Assembly: GCA_019054805.1 (NCBI GenBank)
Contig: JAHQIY010000011.1
Coordinates: 563,001 to 627,000 of the forward strand
Source: Brachionus manjavacas
Lineage: Eukaryota > Rotifera > Eurotatoria > Ploima > Brachionidae
DNA length: 64,000 nucleotides
Reading direction: 5' to 3'
A program made the position numbers and the translations under genes. The number at the start of each line of letters is the position of its first letter. Position 1 is the stretch's first letter. Positions 33,424 through 43,800 of the stretch are shown here, piece by piece. The notes beneath the pieces were generated by a model. That model worked only from the letters and a program-made list of their open reading frames with translations. It made no database searches and was not told where the DNA came from.

Positions 33424-34650
33424 CATGTGTAACTAACCTTTTGGAATGCCAGCATAAAGTGTCGATGAGCGTGGGTAATATTAAGTGGGTGGATGTACTA
33501 TACACGGACTTTGAGAAGGCGTTTGATAAGGTTTCACATAGGAAACTACTCATCAAGTTAAATGGAATATGTGGTAAATTGCTTGACTGGATTAAAGTAT
33601 TCTTGAGCTATAGAAGGCAAAAGGTGGTTATGGGCAGGTCGGAGTCAAGGTGGAGAAATAAAACAAGTTGTGTTCCTCGAGGATCAGTATTAGGTCCCTT
33701 TCTTTTCGTGATATATATCAATGACTTGCCAGACAAAATAAATAACATAATGCAGATGTACGCTGATGATAGTTAGGTGATTTCAGAGGGGAATGAAATG
33801 TCACAATCAGAATTACAAGCAGATATAAATGAAATAGATAATTGGTGCAAGAAGTGGTCAATGTCCTTAAACAGTAAGAAATGCAAAATCATGCATTTCG
33901 GGAAGAAGAACCCAACAAACAAATATTACATTCAACATGGAGAAGCAAAAGTATGCTTGCAGGAATCGGAGGTTGAGAAAGATCTGGGTATTATGGTTTC
34001 AAGTGATGGAAAGCATTGTAAACAAGTAGAAACGGCGGTATCTAAAGCTAACAGTGCTTTAGGTAGAATGAGGAAAACGTTAAAATTTTTTAATATAGAA
34101 TTGTTCAAAAAGCTGTATCCAGCTTTCGTCAGAACGCATTTAGAATTCGCTTCGGCGGTATGGAATTCTATGACTAGAATTGAAATTAATAAGCTGGAGG
34201 AAATCTAGAAAAGGGCGACTAAGATGGTAAAAGAATTAAGAGGATTAGAGTACGAAGATAGACTTAGGGAGCTTGGGTTTACAGACCTGGAAGCAAGAAG
34301 GAAAAGAGGGGACTTATTACAAATATATAAGATAAGGAAAGGGTTCGAATGGGTAGATTTGGATATCAGAGAGAATGAGGGAGTAAATGAAGGGAAAAGC
34401 AAATAACAATAACCAAATAACAAGGGAAAAGCAAGGAAGGACCATGAGGAATAAGTTCTTGGTTAACCGAACAGCTACAACCTGGAACCTTTTACCCTCG
34501 GAAATAGTAGAGACTGATACGGTCAATCAGTTTAAGGCCAAAATTGATGAACACATGAAGTCGAAAATTTGGATAAGATCTGTTTACAGAATCTGATACT
34601 GAGGAACTTTGACTTAATGAAACCTAGGTTGCAAGCTGATAAAGTGCAGC
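33424..34650 (+). mobile_element. CR1/Rex-like LINE fragment, RT to C-terminus
   Basis: Plus-strand RT starts near VTNLLECQHKVSM. DVLYTDFEKAFDKVSHRKLL is RT block A; VPRGSVLGPFLFVIYINDLP and MQMYADDS are blocks B and C with the catalytic YADD. KMVKELRGLEYEDRLRELGF and TDLEARRKRGDLLQIYKIRK plus WNLLPSEIVETDTVNQFK form the C-terminal part. In-frame stops follow YADDS (33774-33776) and LEEI (34206-34208), and a shift lies near 34400. It is 5'-truncated. Coding similarity is strong, so it decayed fairly recently. Confidence 0.9.
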
Positions 34651-34699
34651 GTTATAAACTCCACTCACACTTATGTGTTATAGCTCACACTACCACTAC

Positions 34700-36880
34700 T
34701 ATAAATAAATTGAATAAAAAATTTAATAGAAAAATGTCTAAAGAAGAAAAAAACTATTGCTTTATTTATTCAAGTAAAAAAATTAATTTTTTTTTTTTTA
34801 AACTGCGTGTCACAAATTTTACATTTCTTGATATTTTCGAATCTTCAAGAAGCTTCGAAATCTCCGATTTTTTAATTTTTTTCATTTAAAGCCATAAAAT
34901 ATATTGATTTTGTGAAAAATTTAGTTTTCTTCTAATTTGGCCTTCACGTTGTATACATGGTGCAATTTTGAGACTGTAAAGTTGGACCACTACTTTTAAT
35001 AAACGGTAAAACATAATTAAATGAAACTAAGAATAAATTTTAATTTTTTAAATTTCATTTTATCTTAATAAGCTTTTTTATAATTGCTATCTTCTTTATA
35101 AATAAAACAGAAGCCAAAGTCAGGTAAATTAATTGAATTGAAAATTCAATTTTATAAAATTTGATAGCTAAAAGGTCGTTTTATGGAGAGGAGTCTCTTG
35201 TTGAAAAAAAATATTAATGTGCTAAAAAATGGTATTTCTAAGCCAAGCACTTGATTTAAATTATTTTTGAGATTTAATGAATATTTGATTTGTTGTGGGA
35301 GAGATTTTTGATTTTCTAAATTAAAAAAAAATGCTGTTTAAATAGTCCTTTTTATTGAAATTATTTTAAAATATTTAACAAAATGAATTTTAAATTAATT
35401 TTTGAATATTCAAAAGAACCAAACGGAGCTATGGTATTTAAGTCAGTTAAAATAATCTTATTTAAGAAATTCATTAAACCTTGCTAAATTATGACAATAC
35501 TTGAATCAAGAGCCCTACTTTCTCAATATATATAAATTAGGTCTAATTTGTGGAATATTATTACATAACATATAATTTATAAAAAAAACGTAAACGATTT
35601 AAATTAATGTGAAATTTTTATTTTTAAAAATAAGTTTTTTAATTTTTTAAAGGTTCTCAAAATTGTTTTTCTACTTTATTTTTTTGATTAGAGTAAATTA
35701 AAGCTGGTTAAAATTAATTGTATTGATTTTCTTTACCACTGATTTAAACTAGATCTAACTAGCATAAAACATTCTTTAATTTTTAAGTGCTAAATTTTTT
35801 TTTTTTTTAATTCAAAACAAATACAAAAATAAGATCAAGTTTTAGTTTTGATTTTTTCCCTAATGATTATCGATCTTTTTTTTAATTTATTTTTTATAAT
35901 TAATTAATTATTGTAGTGGATTACTTTGAATTTTTTTCCATTTAAATTTTTAATGCAAACAAATTATATTCTATTAATTAATTCTTTTAATTCTTTTATC
36001 TTTTAAAGAGAATCTTTATTTATTTTTTAATTGCCTTCAAAGTCTACTTGAAAATATATTTTTTCAGAATTTAATAAAGTTCGAAAAAAAAAGCTTCGAA
36101 AGTCTTCTTTACAAGTTAATTAATAAATTTTTTTTTGAGAACTAGGGTCTTGCGTTCTTGAGGGCATAATAAAGACATTTGCTGAAAAAATTTCCTGAAA
36201 AGAAAGATGTCCAGCGCTAAATTTTCAGGATTTATTTTTAAAAAATTTCCCAGCAAAAAAAATATTCAAAAATTTTACTGAATCATTAAAAGGTTTCTTA
36301 AAATTTTTTAAGAGGTTTTATTACGTTTTTTCTACAAGAATTCTAAAAAGTAACATATCTAAACAAAATTTATTTTTTGTTTTAATTATTAAATTTAATA
36401 AATACATTTTTTCTCAAATTCACAAGATTTTCAAAGCAAGTATTATTTTAAAATCAAAAAAAAAATTTTAAAATGTGACACATTTTTCCACTTAATTTAA
36501 AAACAAAATCATGCTGAAATTGGCTTAATTTTTTTCTTAATTTGTTTTTTTTTTAAATAACCCTCAAGAGGTGTTTTTGAATAAATAAATAAATAAATGA
36601 ATAAGCTTTCGTACTTTTTCACTTGAATGCTTTTTCATTGTAACTATTAAGAGTCAAAATGTTTATAAGAAAATAAAAGAAATAAAATATTCGAAACTAT
36701 TTTATTAAAAATAATAAAAATTTGTAGAATTGGTAAAAGGGAAATAATCAAGTTTCGTTCCAAGCAGTCTGGGTTCACCCCGAACCAGTTAATGCTAAAA
36801 ATTCCAAGAAAAACTTTGTTTTCGTTATGAAAGTATATGAATTTTACTAAGAATGGTTTATCAATATTATCTAGAATTTT
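34700..36880. other. AT-rich intergenic DNA, nothing recognised
   Basis: About 2.2 kb of very A/T-rich sequence. An (AAAT)n run at 36580-36600 after CCTCAAGAGGTGTTTTTGAA could be another LINE tail. No genes or clear inverted repeats. Confidence 0.4.
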
Positions 36881-36887
36881 AGATAAA

Positions 36888-36975
36888 GAGTTGTTTAAAA
36901 GTTACAGGTCTCAAGTCAAATCAAAGGCCTAAAAATTTTTTTTAAGGTCCGGGCTTTGACTTTAACTAAGTAGCC
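36888..36975 (+). repeat. Partial hAT-type MITE copy (AGAGTTGTTTAAAAGT end)
   Basis: AGAGTTGTTTAAAAGTTACA then CTCAAGTCAAATCAAAG matches the left end of the MITEs at 56.88 and 59.25 kb. The opposite end was not found, so this copy is truncated. Confidence 0.5.
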
Positions 36976-37534
36976 ACAATAACTACCAAGAACGGCTAAA
37001 AATTCATGTGGCTGGAATTTTTATATTATTATTTTTTTGACCATTTATTTAATTATCATAAAAATGACAGTTTATTTAAAATTTTATTTTTATAAACCAA
37101 AATTAAATTAACCTTTAAAAATTCTGCTTGCATACAAAAGTGCATAAAAAAGGTTATTCCATTATTAAGAATTCTTCTGCCTTACAAAATATAATAAATA
37201 AAATTATTTTAATTTTTATATTTGAGTCTACGATTTGACCAATTTTAAAATCCATTTTTAATTTATTAAATGAATTCTATTATTTAATTTTTTTCTAAGC
37301 AAAATATTCATTGCTTACAGTGGCTTGATAAAGATTGTCATTGCTAAAATAATATTACCATTATCATTTAAATCAGTTCCAGATTCAGTAATTTTTTTGA
37401 TGCGCAAATAGATGAATTAACTTTTTCACGTAATTTTACAGGTACTTAATCACAATTTTTTTATCTTTATTAGTTGAATAATTAGATGGGTAAAAGTAAA
37501 GATTAAAACAATAAGTAACATTTGAAATCTTGAG

Positions 37535-38315
37535 AACATGATCAATAAGTACCTTAAAGAAATCGAAAGATGGCTTTTTAAATGGAAAATGAAAATTTCT
37601 ATTGCTAAGTTTCGTCACATGATCCTTGAGAAAAAACTTAAAATTAAAATCAATCTTGACCTTAAAATTAATGGTTACAAATTAAATAATGAGGAAAAAG
37701 TCAAATTCTTAGGCATCACATTGGACTCAAAACTTACCTTTGGTCCAATGGTAGATGAATTAAAAGAGCGCTGTAATTCAAGGTTTAATATAATAAAATA
37801 TTTCTTAAATAGGAAATGGGGTTGAAACAAAAAAAATTGGGCAATCTTTACAAAATTCTGTAAAGATCAATTTTGGATTATTCTTTTCCTTGTTTAAATT
37901 CATTCTCAGAAACTAACATAAAAAAAACACAAGTTATTCAAAATTCAGCAGTTCGATCTATTTGGAAGCTGAAATATGATTACCCCTCCAATATTATGCA
38001 CCAAGAGGCTTTCAATAAACTTAAACTACTAACAGTCTCAAATCGACTTTTTGAGTTGAGTGAGAGATATGCCAAGGCAGGTTTGAGTCATTATGCTCCA
38101 TTGGTAGTCAGACTGGTGAAAGAATATAAAGAAGGTTTTGAATCAAGATTTATCGAATATCCAACTCCATTGTGTAATTGCTACCTAACAATTTCTTCTT
38201 TTTTTTTTAACTATCAAATATTTAATCATGTCATGTTTTTATTTATTTTTTTTTGATATACTTTTATTCTGAAGGAGCATTAGCTCGGTATAGATTTACA
38301 AATAAATAAATAAAT
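37535..38315 (+). mobile_element. 5'-truncated LINE, same family as 2.1-2.9 kb
   Basis: 37538-37825 reads YLKEIERWLFKWKMKISIAK and VKFLGITLDSKLTFGPMVDE, then KERCNSRFNIIKYFLNRKWG, the RT thumb. 37873-38256 reads DYSFPCLNSFSETNIKKTQV and KLKLLTVSNRLFELSERY. A short frame break near 37825-37870 separates them. The 3' end has GAAGGAGCATTAGCTCGGTA and an AAATAAATAAATAAAT tail. Confidence 0.9.
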
Positions 38316-38329
38316 GATTTAAGGTGAGG

Positions 38330-39035
38330 CCAACGCTCAAATTTTATCGATTCAAGTAAATTATTTTTTGAATGCTAAGCAGTATATAATTAGCATCAAT
38401 ACATATGTAATTGATTACAATAGTATTAATTTTTAATATATTACAAAAATTAATTAAAAAAAATTAAAATAATTAAAATGAGGCGAAAAATTTCAGAATA
38501 TCTAATCATTTGAAAGCCTTTTCCGTCATCTTTTTTAAAAAATTAAATATCTTTGATGGACTTTTTTATTTTTTAAAAATCAAAATCCAACAAAATATTT
38601 AAAATTGAACTTAATTAGATCAAAAATTCAAATAAAATCTGTTTGAATGTTATTCTCTTGGAATTGAACTCTTTTTTGAGCTTTTTTTGCTTTAAGATTT
38701 ATTGAAAATCTTTCATCAGATGAGCACTGTTAGTTTGACTCAAAGTAAATGTCTTAAATTTTTTTATTTTTCGTTTGTGTTTTTTTCTTCCTCACCCATG
38801 CCGCAAGATGAAACATCTTCTTTTTCAAATAAAATTCAACTCTTTGTTCAGCATTTCTCCTCGACAAAATTCTTCTTCAACGATCATTTAGATGATGCAG
38901 ATAAAGACCATGCACTGACATGGCACTCTAAGTGAGACCGGACTTTCCTAAGATACTTAAATAAAGTATTTACCTGACCAAGGATACGATTTGCTTTCTA
39001 AACTATAGATGAACACTGTTTGCTCTGTTTGAAAA
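38330..39035. other. Intergenic DNA, nothing recognised
   Basis: A/T-rich with one 77-residue frame (38702-38935) rich in Ser and Phe. It has no domain, homologue or splice context that I can see. Confidence 0.35.
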
Positions 39036-39043
39036 GGAGCCAT

Positions 39044-39984
39044 TAGTGTTGGCAATCGACTCCAATCTATTGACAAATTTAAAAAATCGATTCATTTTTT
39101 ATAGTCAACTATTAAATCGATTTAAAAATCGATTGATTTTTTCTAATTGACTATAAAGATTCTAATATATCTCGAAATGAAAAATTAAGAATTAGCAATA
39201 AAAGTTTTTTTTTTTAATAAAGATTTTTGAATAGATTTCAAATTTATAATAATAATAATAATAATGATAATTGCTACGCTTATGCGTGAAGTCTGAATTA
39301 ATCAGACTGTAAGCAATATTAGTCACTCAATATGTTATCTAGTTTGTTTTTGAATAAGTCAATTGTTTTAGATTCGATTACCACATTTGTCAGTTTGTTC
39401 CAATCGCTAACAACTCTGTTAGTAAAAAAATTATACCTCGGTAAACAATTTTTTGTGAGTTCTCTTCTTAGTTTGTATCGATTACCTCTTGTATTATATG
39501 TACTTACACCTACCAAATGTTCACTATACCAACTTATCTCGTCAAGTCCATTCATGATCTTGTACATTTGTATTAGATCTCCGCGCCTCCTTCTTGTCGA
39601 AAGTGTTGTAAGATTCAGTTTTTTGAGTCTTTCTGAATAACTTAGCTCACTAAATCCATTTCAAATTTAATTTGACATTTCTTTCCACAGGCTATACAGT
39701 CTTGGAAAGAAGAAGTAAATTAAATCCACTAAAAATTCACAAAATGATGGTAGTTTCAGAAAATTTATAAAAAATTAAATTGGAATTTTTTTTTAATTAC
39801 AGAATAAAATTTTTTTAAAGTAAATCGTTAAATTGTAATTTTGCTTTAAACTTGAAATTTTATATCAATTTAAATAACTTTATTAAAAAAAAAAAAAACA
39901 TCTATTGCTAATTCTTAATTTTTCAATTCGAGATATATTAGAAACTCTATAGTCAACTAGAAATATAATCGATTTCCAACACTA
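39044..39984. mobile_element. hAT-type MITE with 8-bp target duplication, split by a LINE
   Basis: Ends TAGTGTTGGCAATCGA (39044) and the inverse of TAGTGTTGGAAATCGA (39984). A perfect GGAGCCAT duplication flanks it (39036-39043, 39985-39992), the 8-bp length of hAT insertions. Inner inverted arms share GAAAAATTAAGAATTAGCAA and ATATATCTCGA (39165-39215 and 39895-39945). A LINE fragment sits inside. It has no transposase. Confidence 0.9.
39246..39655 (-). mobile_element. LINE C-terminal fragment inside the hAT MITE
   Basis: The minus strand reads SYSERLKKLNLTTLSTRRRR-like sequence, then YKIMNGLDEISWYSEHLVGV and NFFTNRVVSDWNKLTNVVIE to a stop near 39319. A (TAA)n-type tail at 39246-39268 marks the 3' end. 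It resembles the LINE at 6.9-7.5 kb. It inserted after the MITE did. Confidence 0.85.
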
Positions 39985-40284
39985 GGAGCCATGCGCTTCA
40001 AATGTGACTGAGGACTGAGAAATTAGGCAAAATATGAAAGTAAAATGAGTTGTGTCAGTGGCTTTGAATTTTGAAAAAACGAAATGAAAAAATGTGCATT
40101 TGTGGACTGAGTTAGATTTTTTTTACACTGAGTGAGTGCCTGGATATTCTAATCTCACTTCTATTACATAATCATTGATTATTTTTTAATAGAATAAATA
40201 AATAAATTAAATCAAGTTCTAATTATTTCGCTTGCTAAACAAATGCTAAATGTGTTTACACTTCCTGGGCTAAGCGTTTTTGCT

Positions 40285-40375
40285 TCACGCTGTTTCGGAC
40301 GCGTGTGTGCGTCTAATGGACTCGGACGCGAGCGCTATAAAAGCCCAGCTCGGCTCCACATTCAATCCAGCGAGT
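40285..40375 (+). promoter_or_regulatory. GC-rich core promoter with TATA box, upstream of KSR
   Basis: In very A/T-rich surroundings a GC-rich island carries TCGGACGCG twice (about 40294 and 40323) and then TATAAAA at 40336-40342, embedded in GCGCTATAAAAGCCCAGCTC. A plausible start site lies near CATTCAATC at 40360-40370. The KSR start codon is about 315 bases further on. It could also drive a separate short transcript. Confidence 0.65.
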
Positions 40376-40680
40376 GCACCTGTCAGAAAGCAATGCAGCA
40401 ATTGCGTCATTTTATCATAAATTAAATAATTCAAAATAGTTCATAATTTATTAATGAAGTAATACGGCGAGAGGCAACGAATAATATTCAATTGAATGAG
40501 TCTTGTTCATTCATTGCTTTTTTTTTCTCATTTTTTGCAATATATGTAGCTTGTTGGGATTTTTTTGATTTTTTTGTTGCAATAATTTAAAAATATTATT
40601 TTAGAAATTAATTATTATTATTAATTTTAAATCCATATTTTTTGAATTCACTATTTGGCAATTATGAGATTTCGAGTCTA

Positions 40681-40812
40681 ATGGATAGCAAGGAGACCAT
40701 CGAGCAAAAGCTCGAGCAGATCGACAAAATCATAAGGATATGCCTGCAGTCGTCTGTGACCCAGCTTGGCAAGGACCAGAACAACAACCCGTGCTCACCC
40801 GAGTCCAACAAT
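40681..40812 (+). CDS. KSR: KSR exon 1
   Basis: Starts MDSKETIEQKLEQIDKIIRI, the first helix of the CA1 region. An open frame extends upstream to a non-ATG codon at 40642, but 40681 is the first ATG. The donor GTACTT is at 40813; the intron is 63 bp. Confidence 0.85.
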
Positions 40813-43800
40813 GTACTTTTTTTCCCAATTGAAAAAAATAAATATTTCTCTGACTCTTTTCTTTTCTTTTTCTAGACCGCAGTGTTTAAACTTTTTGCCA
40901 AGCAACTTACCCTGCTCAAGGAGCACTCAAAAGACAGCCATGCCTATTTGTACAGCAAGTATCCCAATTTGAAAAAATGGCTTCAGTTGGTGAACGTGCC
41001 GGAGAGTTTGCTCAGCGAGATGGACTTCTCGCGGGTCACTTTTCACGACCTGTTCTGCAAGGAGAGAGTGGATGAGGTGAGAGCGCGTTTGAGCGACTGC
41101 GGTCCCAGTCTGGACGACAAAGAGATAAACAAGGTGTTCAACGGGTTCCAATGCTTGCGTCAACTGTCAAACCCGGACTCCGAGTCCGCGCAAAACATGG
41201 CCAATTCATCTACTAACAACTCCATTTCACAGTCGGTTTCGTCGACGTCCTCGTCGACCTCTTCGGTTCTCACAGCGCAGCAGTCCTCACACGGCAAGCA
41301 ATCTGTGCCCGAGATAAACAGCTCGAATTCAGTGCGCGTCAAACAGCAACGAAAGTCCGAGTCCGATGTCCAGTTCAACTCGGTGAACAACTCCAATGGC
41401 CAAAAACAGCTCAAGCCCCTCACTAACAATCAATACAGTACATCAACAAACAATTTTTCCAATCTTTCCTCATCCTCTACAAGCTCAAGTTGTTCGAATA
41501 AAAATGCAAAGAACAATTTCACTTTTTCGCCCACTCTTCCAGCCAAATCCAAAAGTGAGTTTGTTTTTTTGTTCTTTTTTCTAATAAAATTAATTTTTTC
41601 TCAAATGGGATTTTTTTGGCTTATATTTTATCAAGTGCCAAAAATAATTTAGAAATACCAAATAAATTTTAGTCGCACCTAATTAAATTTAAATTTTAGA
41701 AAAAAATTAGAAAAAAATGTAATTTATGACGTTTAATTTAATAATAAAAAGGAAACGAAAAAATTTTTTAACGAAAATATAAGAAAAAATTAAAGATTTA
41801 AATCTTTTGAGCCAATCTAGCTTATCTTTTAACATTAACATCTTTATTTTTACTTTTTTTTTACTTTGTTTTTGGTTGTGATACTTCTTGTGATTGTGGT
41901 GGCTGTTCTAATGGGTCTGATAGCTGTTCAGTGGTGTACAGTGGTGTTCCGGATTTAGTAATTTACGATAATTTACGTAAAATATTGTAAATTTACCGAA
42001 TTTTAATTTTTGTAAATTTACGTAAATTTACAAAAGTAAAAAAACGTAAATTTTCTAGATCTTACGTAAATTTATGTAAAAAAATGTCCAAAAATTGAAA
42101 TAATTTGGCAATTTTTTTAAAGAAAACTGATTTTTTTTTATCCTTCAATACAGTTTAAAAATTGTGCTGGTGGCGGTTCATGATTTCAGGGTTGAGTTAT
42201 GTAAATCGTTATTTATGTTCAAAATTATGTTTAAAAAAATTTTACCATATTTTACGTAAATTTTGGTAAAATGTCAAAATTACATTAAACAATTAAAAAA
42301 AGTTAACTTAACTTTTTTAATTATTATCTAGAATTTAATTTAAATTAAATTCAAGTAATAAATTAAAGTAATAGAAAATCAAGGAGGTTATTCAAATAAT
42401 TAAAAAGTATTAAAACTATTTAAGATATTTTTTTTCAACCTTAAAAAAAATAAATAAAAAATTTTTTCCAATTTAAATTTAATAGCGAAAATTTTAATTT
42501 AATTAATCAGTTTTCACTTTTTTTACTATTGAATTGATTAAATTTAAAAAGATTTAAGCATAATTTAGAAAATAAATATTGAAGGATAAAAAAAATTAAT
42601 TTTTTTAAAAAAAGTGCCAAATTATTTCAATTTTTTGGACATTTTTTTTTACATAAATTTACGTAAATGTTCGAAATTTACCAAATTTTATGTAAAATCT
42701 TTAAATTTACAAAATTAAAATTTGGTAAATTTAAAAATATTTTACGTAGAATTCGGTAAATTATTAAATTCAGAATACCACTGTAAATGGTTGTATAGAT
42801 GATGTAGATGGTTGTACTTTCACTTGAAGAACAGAACAGTTCACAGTTGTCTATTGTTAACTTAATAATTTTTGGATCTGCCATGTAGAATTTGTATGCT
42901 TTTTTGTTTTCCATTTATTAATTAGATATTATTAAATTATTTTTTTTCCAAAATAATTTCCAAAGTTTTTCTGAACTAAATTATAACAATTTCTATAAAA
43001 TTTATTAAAATACATTCAAAAGATTTTAAAAAATTTAAGACAAATCTAATTTAAAAAACAGTAAATTGAATATAATAATTTAGTTTGGTGACAATAAAAA
43101 ACAATCAATTAATCAATCAAAGAAATTTTTTTTTACAAAATAAAATTTAGGGCTAGACCCCAGAACACGTTCAAATGGTTTACTTCAGGGTATAATAATT
43201 TATTAACCACTTGCTTAGCTTGTTTAATAATAGCATCTTTTTCATAGTATTACTTTTCAATTATAAAGGCATTTTTGAGGACATTAAAATTTCATTTCAT
43301 TTCATTAACATTTGTAGATAGCAAAAAAAAAATTAAAAATTTGTAATCTAGATCACCAAATTACATAGCATCTAAAATTAAAAAATTTTATTCAAATTTA
43401 TTTAATTTATTGTTCTATAGAAGTTTTATAATTTTTTTTGCAGAAATTACGTTAGCCACCTCTTGATGTCATAATTTTGAATAATTTAAAAAATTTATCC
43501 TCACTGAAAAATTTAAATTCAAAATTTAATTATAATTCAGCAAACATGGTGGGAGGTTAAGAAAACATATAAATTGTGAATCTTGAAAACAACAGAAAAA
43601 AGTGAACTAAAACATAAAGTTAAATATTTAAAAACAAAACTTGATCGAGAAGTCGAACCTGAATACTTTTTTTTTTTAATTAAAAAACACTTTTCTAATG
43701 TTTCAATTGACTTTTCACTAAAAAAAGTTTACGTTATTAGCATTTAAGTGTTTGGTAACAGTTTAATAAAAAATAAAATTATGCTTATGCTTTATTTTTA

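Noticed and set aside
34330-34360. GGGTTCGAATG resembling a tRNA T-loop
   Set aside because: It lies within LINE coding sequence and no cloverleaf arms can be built around it.
38702-38935. 77-codon plus-strand frame
   Set aside because: Ser/Phe-rich composition, no domain, no neighbouring exon; likely chance.
40243-40425. 60-codon frame across the GC-rich island
   Set aside because: It overlaps a TATA box and likely start site, and has no domain; composition explains the openness.
40642-40680. Upstream extension of KSR exon 1
   Set aside because: Open but without an ATG start; 40681 is the first ATG.
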